Assembly: GCA_009801085.1 (NCBI GenBank)
Contig: VNWV01000017.1
Span: 1 to 64,000, forward strand
DNA from: Lasiodiplodia sp. COLG20
Taxonomy: Eukaryota; Ascomycota; Dothideomycetes; Botryosphaeriales; Botryosphaeriaceae
Direction: 5' to 3'
Length of the DNA stretch: 64,000 nt
The notes beneath the pieces were generated by a model, which searched no databases, was not told the DNA's origin, and saw nothing but the letters and a program-made list of their open reading frames with translations. A program made the position numbers and the translations under genes. Of this stretch, positions 1 to 11,714 are shown in pieces. How positions within the stretch are numbered: the stretch's first letter is position 1; each line of letters begins with the position of its first letter.

Positions 1-2607
1 GGCCTTCTTATAACCTTTGGCGAAGTCGTGGGGATTATTACCATTGCTATGAACGGAAGTGGCTTCAGCCCCCAGAGAAAACAAGAAGGGGGCTGCTCAA
101 GATTTATTGATACACCCCGCCCGCCTAATTATCTACAAACGAAGCAACGGGCACGACGGTGCGCGAGAAGATTGTACCGCGCATCACCTGGGGAGCAACA
201 GAAGGGAAGAGGAGGGGGCAGGGTCGCGAAATTCTGGGTTATGGTGCCAATTCACGTTGACTTGTGACCCGGTGGGCGACACGGGCAATGACTCGCCGTG
301 CAGCTTCGCCCTCCACCAAAGCGACCGCGAATCTTGCAAGCCACGAAAAGCAACACGTAGATTAATGGCTGAGATGATTCGAGCCTATTTAAACAGCGAA
401 TTGCGGATGTTACCAACGGGAGCCATCACCTCACAGTCATCTTCGGTCTCGCCGATAACAGCCAAAGCGCGGTCCAACAGGGCTTGATGTGCGCTTATCT
501 TCTCGGGGTGGAGGGTCTCGGACGTTTCATCGACGAAGCAGTCGGCAGTACCGCTTAGGTCTTTCGACACATCGTGAGCAATCGGCTGTTCTGGGTTAGC
601 CGCGCGTGGGAACCGAGAGGACAGTGCAGCCTACCAAAATCGTGCTTCGTCGGAGGCTTTATGCACCCGACAGAAGCGAGATCAGCAACGACGCTCGGAT
701 GACACGGCCAGAGCTTGCCACGGAGAGGAGCCGAAAAGGCGTACGACCGCGGACACGCCGTTCTTGGTTGTATCAGATCGTGCGTGCAGCCCTCGTTGCC
801 AGAGAGGCGTTGAAATTCGTATTGTAGTATCGCCTCTCACCCCAGCTTCGCACTCGCTTCGCTGAGGGGGGTTCACATGGATGACATCAGCTCAACAGTC
901 CAAATCCATGGGCCGAAATAACGTTATTCCGTCGTCACGACCAGACATCGGGTGATTCTAGCATCGCACGCCTCACTCCGACGGTCAATAAAAAAGGAGG
1001 TGTCCGACGCGTATGGTGGACAAGGTATAGAAAAGAGTGCAACGGGGCGAGATGGCGAGAAGGAAAGCATGGAGATGCGAAGAGTCCTTCTTTCGCGTCG
1101 TCTCCGTTCGGCGCCGTGCGTCGTTTCGGATTGTGCAGCGCGTTAGCCATCGCAACAATTGATCTGACGCTCGTCTCCCGCATCGAAAGCAAACCTCCTC
1201 CTAATTCCCGACGACGGCGAACCGGTGCGGTCGGCTGCTGCGGGGCCCGCGGACTTTTTTTTTTTTCCCCTCCGGGAACCTGTAGGAAATAGCTTGGCCA
1301 AATTGGAGTCGTGGAGGCGGGAATTTGTCATTGGGAGAGGAAGGCGCGGGCGACGCGAATCCGCAATGCCGGTCTCCCGCTTCAGAAAGGCTTTCACCGC
1401 GCCGGAACCCAGAGCACACGGCGCCCTACCTCGCTACCGATCCATCCATGCACGAAGCGGCCGATTTCAAATCCGAACGCACAGGAAAGAAACAGATGAG
1501 TTAGTGTCCCGCGATCCGCCGGGTGTGCCCAAGATCTAACGCATCCAGGACGGCCTTCTTGGCTCCCGGGACCTACCTCGCCACCGATCCCTGCAATCAA
1601 ACACCTACAGAACAAGGAATATCTCAAAAGCTTCTTGCGAAGTTACGGTCCAGCTTTACGAAGAGGGGATCAAGCAGGTCTTCGGCTAGGTGGCTGGGTC
1701 AACGACGAGGCGGTGTACAAGAGGGCAAACTGGAGCATCTGCACTGCCATCCCAAGGCCGTTGGGCCGACCTAGAGGTTTCCATATGTGATCCAGATAGT
1801 TGCCTGGGTTTGTTCATTCGCAATTGGAGTGGAAATGGGCTGGCCACGGAGTAATGTCAAAGTATGGAGACCGCCTAGCTGGATGTTGTCGTCATGAAAC
1901 TGAAAGTTGGCTGCTTGTAATAAAGCATCTAATCCGTCTCACCTCGACCTCGATTGTGCTTAAAGAGAATGTTGCACCTTCGAGGTTCGGTTTGTTTCAT
2001 CACATGTGCCAGGATCACTTGAACTCTGGGTAGAAGTCGTAGAGTGGATGGACTGACGGCAAAGGCTTCGTGGAGTCTGCAGCAGAGTGGGGTTACGGAC
2101 GATGTGACACCCTGCTTACCACACCAAGCCTTTGCCAGCCGTTGCATTCAATGTACCGTCATGAGGCCTGCTACATGCCGTTTGAGCCTCGTCGCCCTTG
2201 GATCGAATTTGTGTTGAATTCAAGTCAGGATTCTTTAGGTTTTGTTGATGGGAAGTCGCCGTTATTAGAACTCCAAAGTGGCAACTTTGGAGTCAAAGTC
2301 GATGCTGTTGGCAGACTTGAGAAGAAGGCATCCACCTGGCAAAGGCGCGTAGAAGCTCGGACGGAATTTCGAACAGAATTTCGAACAGAATTTCGAACAG
2401 AATCTCGGGCAGAATCTCGGGCAGAAGCGCAGAATGACATCGCAAGTGCTGGGACTGGTGGCTCGTTTAGATCCTTGAGTTCCAACAAGGTATGGGAAAG
2501 GGTGCAACGGGGGAGTGAGAAAAGTAGACGCCTCAAACAAGGCCAAGAACAGTTTAATATCACGTTTAATTGCACAATCAATCACCGTCAGACATGTCAT
2601 TGTTGTT
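1..2607. other. Gene-poor left end
   Basis: No open frame here shows a recognisable domain or coherent codon use; the frames are short and overlap on both strands. The stretch holds a T-run near 1255-1266 and a 12-bp tandem repeat at 2364-2423 (separate entry). It could be the flank of a gene outside the window or decayed sequence. I see no RNA gene. Confidence 0.5.
2364..2423 (+). repeat. 12-bp tandem repeat, five units
   Basis: Five head-to-tail 12-bp units: three reading gaatttcgaaca and two of a diverged form reading gaatctcgggca. The array keeps an open frame on both strands (an Arg-Thr-Glu-Phe-like tetrapeptide on the plus strand), but neither frame looks like a real gene. Confidence 0.85.
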
Positions 2608-2766
2608 CTACTGCGAGGTGCAAGCCGGGTCGGCCTCCTCCTTCTCGACCTCCTTCCCCTTGGCCTCCTCGGCCAGCTTCCCGGCCAGCTTCTCCACGCG
2701 CACGGCCGCGAGGCGGTCCTGAAGAAGCTCAATTTCTTCGAAAGTGAGCTTGCGCAAGTCCGCCAT
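2608..2766 (-). CDS. Small in-frame downstream ORF, 52 aa, Lys/Glu-rich
   Basis: The ORF starts at ATG 2764-2766 (context CACCATGG) and ends TAG at 2608-2610. It lies in the same frame as the upstream 79-aa gene, 15 nt beyond that gene's stop. The product is amphipathic and charged (Leu-Glu-Glu and Lys-Leu-Ala patterns) and is predicted to be helical. No family recognised. A single transcript could carry both reading frames. A 66-nt in-frame intron (GTCATC to CCTAG, 2785-2850 approximately) could in principle join the two, but its donor is poor. Confidence 0.35.
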   Translation of the reverse strand: MADLRKLTFEEIELLQDRLAAVRVEKLAGKLAEEAKGKEVEKEEADPACTSQ

Positions 2767-2781
2767 GGTGGAGACATTGCT

Positions 2782-3085
2782 CTAGGACGAAGGTCCCGAC
2801 TCGTCTTGCGAGTCCGTCGCGCGGATCGGATTTCCGTCCCGGATGACCTCGTTGAAAAATTGCTCTTGTGAGCCTTGCGTGGCCTCGAAGGCCATTTTCT
2901 TCATGGGGGAGAAGGGTTCGGGGGTGTGGGCGGCGGGGGTGGCGGCAGCGGCGGGGGTGTTGGTGGTGAGGTCGATGAGATCGTGAGGCTGTACGTTTAT
3001 ATGTCAGTTCGCATCCCGGTCGGTTTGCTTTAGTATGTGTATGGAGGCTTACGCGCTTGGAGGGGGCGGGGGCGGGGGAAGACAT
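2782..3085 (-). CDS. Small hypothetical protein, 79 aa, two exons
   Basis: Exon 1 is 3053-3085, beginning ATG in a good context (CCACAATG) and encoding MSSPAPAPSKR. A 64-nt intron with a GTAAG donor and ACAG acceptor (2989-3052) follows. Exon 2 is 2782-2988, ending TAG. The product is a short, Pro/Ala-rich, probably disordered protein with one denser stretch around a Met-Ala-Phe-Glu motif. I do not recognise a family. After the TAG the same frame runs on for another 57 codons, through ATG at 2764-2766, to a TAG at 2608-2610. That tail encodes a charged, helix-prone segment rich in Lys and Glu. It may be a downstream small ORF, a readthrough extension, or the C-terminus of a gene broken by a nonsense change. 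Confidence 0.5.
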
Positions 3086-3520
3086 TGTGGTGGTGATGAT
3101 GATGATGGCTGCGATGGAATTGCTTGGCGTTGATGGTGCGGAGAGGCTTGATGGTGCGGAGAAGCTTGATTGTGGCGTGGAAGTGGATTGATAAATCTCG
3201 AGATGGTTCTGCCTACAAGTGGACAGTCGCTGGGCGTCGCTTCCAAAACAAGAATCGGATTTCGCCGCCCCACCATCGCCACCTCCACCACCACCGCCTC
3301 AACCACCGCATCATGGTACCATCGCTCTCGGCTGTTGGAAACACCCATACTTACAAGTACAAACAGAACCTCTACAATTTCGTGCAGACAATCACAAATA
3401 TTTACCTGGAAATCGTTGTCTCCAACCATGTTTGGATGTTCGTGTGTGATGATAACGTTCATATGGATGTCGCATCTAATAGTTTATAGTTGGTTTGAGA
3501 CGCCTGAAATGCTTCCAGCT

Positions 3521-3687
3521 GTCATGCATACCAGCAGCAGCATCGCCTCTGCCACCACCGCCTCCGTCACCCCCGCCGCCCAAAACGGCCTGATCTCAGC
3601 CAACGAAATGACCATCAACATCTACGTCTATCCCAACCATGTCGGTGCCGTGGAGCTGCTTGATGCCTTCGGTGTCATGATCCTCGC
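3521..3687 (+). CDS. Possible coding fragment ending at a GTACGT donor
   Basis: An open stretch from ATG at about 3523 encodes a Ser/Thr/Ala-rich start and then a segment with a hydrophobic, folded look (residues Ile-Tyr-Val-Tyr followed by Leu-Leu-Asp-Ala-Phe). It runs straight into GTACGT and a T-run at 3688. If that is a real donor, the inverted-repeat element at 3700-3883 would lie in the intron. No downstream exon could be assigned, so this may be the remnant of a gene interrupted by the element. Confidence 0.25.
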
Positions 3688-3699
3688 TGGTACGTCTTT

Positions 3700-3883
3700 T
3701 TTTTTTTTTTTGCTCATGTCATGGGGAGCTGAAGCTATCGTCCGGACGCGAATGTCGAATTTTTAATTCTACATACACGTCCGGACGATAGCTTCAGCTC
3801 CCCCCCATTTGTTATTTTTCTAAGGTAGAGCTGGGGAGACCTGCTATTCTTGGCGCTCGCTATCGGCTGCAGCACTCCTCTAT
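3700..3883 (+). mobile_element. Miniature inverted-repeat element, copy 1 (left end degraded)
   Basis: The core is a near-perfect palindrome at 3723-3803, with ~40-bp arms containing AAGCTATCGTCCGGACG and an AT-rich centre. It is followed by a right terminal motif (gctatcggctgcagcactcctcta, ending about 3883) shared with the copies at 19806-20031 and 44094-44308. The left terminal motif is not recognisable and is replaced by a T-run. The element is non-coding and is judged mobile only from repetition and inverted ends. Confidence 0.7.
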
Positions 3884-4575
3884 ACGACCTGCAATTTTGA
3901 TCAGGTTATGACGAAAATAGGTCTATCCAATGGAGAAATTGACATTTACGGAAAGCATCTGGTGCGTCACGTATAGAGCCTTTAATTCAATGATTGCTGA
4001 ACAATGTAATGGAGCAATAACACCTCTTATTAGCTTTTTCCCCCCCGAATGATCAGTGGACGGGCCCACGGCGCTGCTTCCGGATTCGATGTTCTTCACG
4101 ACTGTGGCATCCCACGGTGATTCCAAGCCCGAGAAAATCCTACTGATTCCCAAGAATTCAGCTCTTGTTCTAAACAGATTTCGGACTATCGATGGACGAA
4201 ACAGGTGCGAAAGTTCATCTCGGGGGACACGCGGATGGATGGCACTCGAAGCTGAGAACTGCCGGTCAATCAGAGCTGAAGAGTTGCAGCTGGCGGGGAA
4301 TTTCTCCTATGGCTTACTTGCTTGGTCTATGGTGCTACATTGAAGAGATGCACCACCACAAGCAACGCCGGAAACTACTCGAGACACATTGCGATTTATG
4401 AAACTTGAAAAATTTCCCGAGCTTTCCGGTGTTCGGGTATCCATTAAGTCTAAAGATAGAACGAATTTAATACGCAGTCGGTGGTGGATGAGGGGGGAAT
4501 GATGAAAAACAATATGAAATATATCGCCGAGAAGCTGAAATCCTCCACCATGCAGTCGAAATTTTATTATACAAA

Positions 4576-6455
4576 CTAACGGAAGATGAAGTCATGGTCA
4601 TTCTGCAATGGCAGGACGACGCCATTATAGAACTTTTGACGGAAACCATCATTGGTGAGCTGGAAGTCATAGGTGTCGGATGCTGGGTGTATACACTTCC
4701 CGACGGCTTCCGCGAAATTGGGTGACTCGTGCTCTTTTACTTCTTTCATCAGCCGGTCAGCGATGAGGTAGCGCGTGAGTGGATGCGGCTGCTGATTATC
4801 ATCCAAATCGTGATCAACCTGGAAGTGCTCCAACGGTTTGCCCTGTGAGAGCTCCAGTAGAGCCACTCCGAGAGAGAAGAGCCACTCATTCTTGATGAGA
4901 TGTACCCCTGGTCCGTAATTGCAACCGGACATGGAGGTTGAATTGAAACTCTTGTTGATGTAGAGCTGACCGTTTCCGGACTTTCCGTCGTAGTAGACTT
5001 CATCTAGACTCCAGCTTTGCCTCAACCAACCTGTGTCATAAAGCTGGAGAATTGCCGTAGCTAAAGCAAGCGAGTACTTGCATCTAACCCCAGATTTTAG
5101 CTATCGTACATTGCTACACGCATGATATGGAATTAGCACATACCTCTCTTTTGTAGATAGTCCGGGCCGATTTGGGCGCTGGAAGATGTTCCGAATGGGA
5201 ACAAAGTCTTCACATGGTCGAAGTAACCTAGCCTCATGTAGATGATAGTGCCATTTCTGACTAGGCATATAGCCCAAGCATGTCGACGATGATGATGTCA
5301 GCAATTTGAAACAGAGGTTGCTGATTGGAGTTGACTTTGGACATAGAAGCTCGGTAGGGTCAGGTTGCAGGTTTGATTGCGATGTTGACACAGATATGCC
5401 GGTGCTTAGGGAAAATCTTGCCGATTTTTGCTTCCAAAACTTTTTCGACGTATGGCTTCGTCTGGCAACAAGGTGAGAACCATATTTTTAGATTTCATGT
5501 AGTTGACTCACTGTGGATTAGGGGCCTCCGCAGAATGAATCGTAACATCCCACCATTAATTTCGAGGTTGTGTTGATCCCCTCAAATCCTTATGTGATAG
5601 CGAGACGTGGAAGGAATTCCTCGAAGAGGCCGACAACTTCTTATTAGGAAAGACTAACGGCAGACTTGCTTGATGGACGTGGAGTGGACAGGTCCGCGGC
5701 CACATTCCGGAAAACGCTTTATATACTTGGCGGAAGTGCTCTCGAATGCCTTCCCAGTAGGCGGATATCGCGGAGGAGGTTCTCGCAATTCTGCTGTCCT
5801 CCAGTTCGATGGCACCTTTCGTGAGGTCCCGGATCTGGTCAATATCTTCTCGAATCTCAGTCGCGAGCGCTTTATTTTTGTAGCGTTGAGACCTCCTTTG
5901 ATCTTCCTCCATGTCTTGAAGAATTCTTTCTGAAGGCCTTCATCCACCACTCCATTCTTGATGTAGGGAACCTGCAAGGGCTGGGTCAGAATAGTCAGAA
6001 TAATAAGAGCTTTTACGCACGCTGTGATCATCTTCCAGCTGTAGCTTCCTCTTAAGCAACTTAATCTTCTTGCTCAAGATATTCACTTTCAGCCTGTATG
6101 CGTCGTAGTCGTTTCCAAGCCGCTCTCGAATCTGTACCTCCAGTTCGTTGTCCTCCCATCCTATCTGCTTTTCGACCAAGTCTCGAAACTGTTTATCCGG
6201 CAACATAAGGCTTCGCAGGAGTTCTTCGCAGGATTGTCGGAACCGTGCTTGGCTGATTGAGAGATCGACGATTATGTCAAGAAATACTTCTTCGTATTGC
6301 ATCATGTTCTTGATGTCGCGGGCCTAGACCGAATTATTAGCGAGCCTTTCCGGGTGCTTGATTGCCATACTCACACCGTCTGCGTAATGCTCAAGCGCAC
6401 TGATCACAAGTGGAATGCTGCCCAGCACAACACCTGCAATCTCGAATCCAGACAT
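4576..6455 (-). pseudogene. DUF7580-type (kinase-like fold) protein, interrupted by one in-frame stop
   Basis: Five exons fit: 6375-6455, 6017-6323, 5512-5929, 5144-5461 and 4576-5083, giving 544 codons including the final stop. The N-terminus resembles the start of fungal DUF7580 proteins (Gly-Phe-Glu-Ile-Ala-Gly-Val-Val-Leu-Gly). It is followed by a helical region with heptads and a Lys-Lys-Ile-Lys-Leu-Leu-Lys-Arg segment. The C-terminal half carries family hallmarks: Cys-Leu-Gly-Tyr, then Gly-Trp-Leu, then Phe-Ser-Leu-Gly-Val-Ala-Leu-Leu-Glu-Leu and a terminal Phe-Tyr-x-x-Val-Val-Leu-Pro-Leu. One TAA codon at 5556-5558 lies inside otherwise continuous coding sequence; the codons after it (Trp-Trp-Asp-Val) still read correctly into a GTGAGT donor. 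Intron 2 uses a GTAAAA donor; the more canonical GTGCGT donor four bases upstream leads out of frame. It is divergently transcribed from the AcuF-type gene with ~200 bp between starts. Related proteins sit in fungal HET/NLR neighbourhoods. Nonsense-disrupted copy or sequencing error. Confidence 0.7.
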
Positions 6456-6658
6456 CTCGAATGGTCTGCTGCTCTGGTCGGGAGTAATGAAGTTGTGAAC
6501 GTTGTGGTCAGCCTGGAGTTGGGGCTGACCGTGAAGGAACTTCAGCCTTGTGCGGGGTACTTATCTCAGCCGCAAATTGGGGGCAGAAATCATGCAATCC
6601 CCCACCACCCCATTCCTTCACTTCGAAATACCAACAAGGCTGTGTCAACCTTTCGGAC

Positions 6659-8855
6659 ATGGCGGTCGCTCAACACCACGAGGCTTGCGTCGAACTTTTC
6701 CAAAAGCTGTGCAGAAGCTCACACGGCCCCATCATATTCCAGGAACATGGATCTGTCGACATCGTCGACGAGTTCGACAAATACAAGCTGTGGGCTGGCA
6801 ACGTCGGCGCAGGTCACAAGGATTACAAGTACGAGTTGTCTTTAGACTACAGACTTCGAGAAGCTTCATTTTACAAGAATCAAGTCTTGAGGCTATTGGA
6901 TATTCTGCAGCGGCGGCTTGATAAGACACTACAGCTGCTGAACGGCGACAAGGTTCCTTTCGAAAGTTCCGCCTCAGTATCAGACTCAGACGAAGGCGTG
7001 GCTTCTTGTTCAGATGTCGACGCACAAGATGCTTCAGCTGAAGATGATTCTCCTTGGGAGTTGTCAGAATCTGACAATAGCGTATCCCGTGGTTCAACCG
7101 CTAGCGACCAAGGTCATGGTAGACCTCTCCAAACGGCCCGGCTTCCCCGATTCCTCAAGGAACCACCCGATCCGGCAGGTGAGGGTGAGCTTCCCCAGGT
7201 TCTTGAAGGGATCAAGAGCACAATCACAGCTCTGTACCGACTTCCTATCCGCCGTCCCGCACCCATCGATCGGCTCAAAAACAAGAGCGCAGACGAGACT
7301 GCACATTTTCACCATTTCGACGTATTATATGTCAAGGATAAATTCCCTTCAGCTGAAGAAGGAGTCTTGAAGAGATTGGGCACGATGATAACCAGGCGCC
7401 GCCAGCTTCTTATGTATCGACGGACTCACCAAGGAGCGCTGAAAGCGCCAGTGGCCCTAGCACATCCAACACCCGGCATTCTTCATCACCTTCCACAGCA
7501 GGAACCTCCACCAACAGATGCACCGGCACCGGTACCTGCAGCGCCGAGTGTCTTAATTCATCCTCCGCCTAGTCACCAAGAAAGCGGTCAAACCACGCTT
7601 CGTACCAAAGCAACAACATTTCGGATGACAAACACTGCGCCAACGCCTGAAAATGAGCTGTATGCTCCATCCGTTGCAGAATCACGATTTCAGTCCCGAA
7701 CGTCCGTTGCCGCAAGCGAATTGACGAAAGACATCCGCGTGAAGGTTCCACCGAGACCCAGAAATCAGCAGGGGTTGGGAATGACAAGATTCCAATGCCA
7801 ATACTGTCAGCTCACGCCTCTAATCCGCTCAGACCATCGCTGGAAGTGAGTAAGAGGTGAACCTTCTATAAAAGCCAAGCTTACATGCCTACAGGCTCCA
7901 CGTGCTTGACGATCTACAACCGTATGTATGCACATTCTCCGAATGTGATCTGTCCGACCATCTTTTCGAAAGCAGAGATGCGTGGTATGCGCATGAGACC
8001 CAGAACCACAGAGTGGAATTCTTCTGCAACACCCCGAACCACGTTCGGTACAGGACTCAAACTGACTTCGAACATCACATGGACGTGAGCCATCAAATTA
8101 ATCTGAAAGCGTCACCAGCAATGCTGAGCGCTTTCAAAGTTCCGTCAAAGGCATTGAGAGGAACATGCAACTTATGCTTTCGAAGCACAGAGAACCTCAA
8201 AGTCCACGTGTCCCGACATTTACAGCAAATTTGCACATTCGCCATCCCCAGAGAGGATTTCTCGACGGAGGACGACTTAGGTGGGTCACAAGTGTCGACT
8301 GGTAATGCACGAGGGTCAAGGTCCACGGATACGAGGGATGGTGATGGCTCTGAGCCAGCTTCTGGAGATAGTGAATCTCCCTTGTCGGAAGACCTCATCG
8401 AAAGTGACCTACGTGAAGCCAGAATAACGGCAAAGCAAGTCACCGATGAAGACACTTTTGAAGAACCAGAACAAGATGAAGTCCCAGATGCTGCGGAAAG
8501 CGATTGGGATGTCGTAACAAACAAATTTTCCCAAGCTCGAGCGGGATTCTCTGAAATGGCTCCATTGCAGCCCGAGATGGCATCCGACCCAAGCGATGTG
8601 AGTCTTCTTATTACCCGAGATTATGATATGGGCACTCACACGGGACAAAAGCAATCTCTGGCGAAGTTCGATGTGGGAGATGAAGTTTGGATTTATCGAC
8701 AGGCCGGTCCTCGAACTGCAAAAGGGCCGTTCTGGGTCCAGGAGCGAAATTTGACACATGTTGGTTGGGTCTACCAGCTGAAGGCGGGATCGTATCTAAA
8801 TCGGTTTGATCGTGTCATAAGCGAAGCGCATGAGGATGAATTGAAGAGACACTAA
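6659..8855 (+). CDS. AcuF-type C2H2 zinc-finger protein, 715 aa
   Basis: Exons 6659-7845 and 7895-8855 are joined by a 49-nt intron (GTGAGT to CTACAG) inside the zinc-finger region. Residues ~1-110 are a helical N-terminal domain (family of unknown function). An acidic Ser/Asp-rich linker follows. Around residues 210-260 is the segment ending in Arg-Arg-Arg-Gln typical of fungal proteins annotated 'oxidoreductase acuF-like C2H2 zinc finger'. From ~380 come C-x2-C and C/H clusters (Phe-Gln-Cys-Gln-Tyr-Cys; Asp-Leu-Gln-Pro-Tyr-Val-Cys; Cys-Asn-Leu-Cys with His-Val-x-x-His). The extreme C-terminus (~640-710) looks like a small beta-rich reader or SH3-like domain (Val-Gly-Asp-Glu-Val-Trp). The annotation name is historical; no oxidoreductase motif is visible. 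Probably a nuclear or regulatory protein. Confidence 0.85.
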
Positions 8856-9290
8856 GATAGTTTAAATTTCCCCATCCCTCTGCTACCTTCCACCTTTAGT
8901 GTGTAGATATGCTTCCACCAATACTCGTACATAAGACGGAATGTCGGAATACAAAGTATCATATATGTAAGAATAGCCTGTCGGTTTGCATTGCTGTCTT
9001 AAATTTCATATCTTAATACTTCTACCGGCAACTGCTCTCCGTACTCATCGCACCGGCCAACTGACACCACTGGTTAAAGCATGCCAAAACAAAGAATAGG
9101 AGAAACGATTACGAAATGGTATTGATATTCTAGGTACAACGCTATGAGAATACACCGAAGTAATAAGGCCGAAAATTGTGAAATGGATGAAATTGGACGG
9201 ATGAGTAATATTAAGACACTCGCGTAGCAGAGGAGGGAACCTGTCCGCAGTTCCCTCTTTTCAGTGGTATTTGATCCGATAGGCAAGCCG
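8856..9290. other. Convergent 3' intergenic region
   Basis: AT-rich spacer between the converging AcuF-type and AAA ATPase genes. It contains TATATG/AATAC-like polyadenylation-style sequence but no coding or RNA gene that I can support. Confidence 0.6.
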
Positions 9291-11714
9291 TCAAGCCGAC
9301 CCGTTAGAAGCCGATGATCTGAGGCGGCTCGGCTTATTCGGCTTCATCGGAGGTCCATGTGGCTTCATTCTTTCTCGGATCTCATAGAGAACTCGCAGGT
9401 GTCCCATATTAAGGTTCTCGTCCTCCGATGCAGCGAGAACATTCCCTGTCTTCACCATGTTCTTGATCTCACGGCCATTCAGACTCCATGTTGCCAGCTC
9501 CGACAGCTCATTATCATCTACATTGGCCTGCCCTCCGGACATGTCCTTGAGGAACGCTTTCCAGATTGATCGCGCGGAGTCGGTATCGAGGTCTTTGAAG
9601 GGTAAGATGAAGTCGATGCGGGATCGGAATGCGGGATCAATGTCATCATATCGGTTGCTAGTCAAGAAGAGGACGCCTTGGTAGTATTCCAAGCGACGAA
9701 GGAAAACTAGAGGCAGGTCAGCTCATTACACTGTCGCCATCCCGTACATCCAAATGACCTACTAGAAAACATCTCATTTTGAGCCAGATTGGATGCAGAT
9801 CGTGCTTGGAGGAAAACATCGGCCTCGTCGATGAGACACGCAGCATTCCACATTTGGCAGCTTTCCAGTGCCTCTTTGAGCAATGTTTCCTTTTCAGATA
9901 TATCTTTCCCCATGTTGCTTGCACTGATCGAGTATAACGGAACATGGGAAAGCTCTGCAACTACGCATTCTCAGCATTTCGTTTCTCAGACAGTTCTCCA
10001 AGGTTCAAATCTTACGTGATTCAGCAGCAAGCGTCTTTCCCACTCCTGGCGGACCACACAACAATATGATTACGCCCTTGCCTACGAATTTCAAATGTGA
10101 ATAATTTATATGCAAGTTTAAAACTCGAAAATCGGTTAAGCATACCTTTTTTGCTGATGAAGTCGTCGAAACCTGCCGTCTGAAAATGCTTTCGCAGAGC
10201 GAAAGCTCTTAGAATCTTCTTCTCGCTATCTGGCATGACCAAACGGTCAAAGGCTCCATCATTCCATTCAAAGTCTGTGATATCACCTATGTTAAACTCA
10301 CCTTTGATTACGTCAGCAACGCTTTGCTCAAGCGTCAGAAAGAACTTACACCATTCATTATCTTTTAGATGATAACCTTTGACTCGAACCTCTGAAATGA
10401 GGCATTGATCGTCGGAAAGAGCCTCGATCCGTTCTTCACGAGGCTGACCGTCTGACGTGAGCCCCGGAGGCGATGTCGCTTCAGATGTTGCAGGTTCCTC
10501 GCTAGGAGGGCCGAGCGAGTGCAGAGACGAGTTTGTTCCATAGGCAAATTTGTGATATGCCAAGGCATCGATGATAACACGATCAGACGTCTTATACAGC
10601 AGAATTAGCCACAATTAAGCCAAAGTGGAACATGAAACGCAACATGACATACTGGTTTGCTGATTTCTCTGGGGCCCTCTCGGATCATTCGATCCCAGTC
10701 GAGTAGATGTCTTCGACCCTTGTAGAATTTGAAGTGGTATCCTCTCATCTGCTCAAACTTTCGGCCACGCACAAGAAGCCTCTGCTTAATGTCCTCTCTG
10801 TCGGGTACGAATGCTAGAGGACAGGGATGCAGCTTGGTGATAGGCCGCAATCCATCGTAGTCGTTGATCCGATGCATAGCATCTTTGTAGCCGAAGTGTT
10901 CCCCATTCCAATCCGTCCATTCCACGGAAATGAGCCAATATCGGGGTTCGTCGTCGTCATCAGCATATGGGCCATAAATGGCCTTCAGTCGATAAAGCCT
11001 CTCAAAATCTTCGGTTCTCCAGTAAACCATTTCCCCAGGGACGAAGATCAACCACAAGTCGTCCCAGGCAACCGTTCCAGTTTGTTCACACTTCTCCGCT
11101 TTCCCCATGTCGTCATCCAGAGTCAGTTTGAGAGCCTCAATGAGAAGTTCCATTTCCGCCTTCGTGGCTGAATCTTGCTGCTCGCTGGTTGCAGTGAGAA
11201 TCTGCGGCCATCTGTGAATGAATGGGCGAAAGGGAGGGTCGAAAATGAGCTTATCAGCGTTAAGTTGCAAGTCCGGGTAGCCATCGAGTATCCTTCCCAA
11301 TTCCACTTTGAGTCTCGGACTCTGCACACAAATCGAGTGTGTTTCCCAAGGGCCGCTACCATCAATTCGTTTTTGACGATGGAGAATGGCGTAATGGTAA
11401 CTTTTTTTTGACAAAGCCTCTTCTTCATCCTTGGCACCGCTGAATTCAGACCATCTTGCTTGGCAATCGCAGTCCTCACTCGTAGTTAGGAAAAGCTGCT
11501 TTGTTTTGCATGTTCCTCCGTAGAACGCTGATTCCCTAACCCGCCGTATGCTTTTTGCAAGTACCAAGTCCTGCGGCTTTACGGGAGATGAAGTCGTTAT
11601 GGCCTCTCGAATTGCCGTAGCTAGGTATTCTAGATCATGGTCAGGACCTCCACTCATCAAAAAGAACATCCTCAGCAATGGGTCGCTATCTTCAGGCAAT
11701 TCTTTGCGATCCAT
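9291..11714 (-). CDS. AAA-family ATPase with N-terminal DUF7025-type domain, 726 aa
   Basis: Exons 10653-11714, 10146-10590, 10016-10081, 9763-9954 and 9291-9706 join to 2181 nt. Residues 1-~350 match the architecture of the fungal DUF7025 family (Trp-Asp-Asp-Leu-Trp-Leu-Ile-Phe-x-Pro-Gly, beta-rich). A linker is followed by the ATPase core. Walker A is GPPGVGKT, encoded across the short 66-nt third exon. Walker B is Cys-Leu-Ile-Asp-Glu-Ala-Asp. A sensor-1-like Leu-Thr-Ser-Asn-Arg is followed by a pair of Arg residues in Phe-Arg-Ser-Arg (arginine-finger position). The C-terminus is a helical lid (Asn-Gly-Arg-Glu-Ile-Lys-Asn). The family is expanded in Pezizomycotina; substrate unknown, possibly a Bcs1/CDC48-like remodeller. 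The ATPase appears intact. Confidence 0.9.

Noticed and set aside
2070..2747. 225-codon plus-strand frame containing the 12-bp tandem repeat
   Set aside because: Starts at GTG, overlaps the better minus-strand exons, ends in low-complexity Pro/Arg; the openness comes from the repeat.
5654..6031. Alternative exon 3 of the DUF7580 gene using the GTGCGT donor and CTTGCAG acceptor
   Set aside because: Gives an attractive Phe-Phe-Lys-Thr-Trp-Arg-Lys start but leaves the family-like frame and makes the total not a multiple of three; the GTAAAA-CTTCAG choice keeps it.
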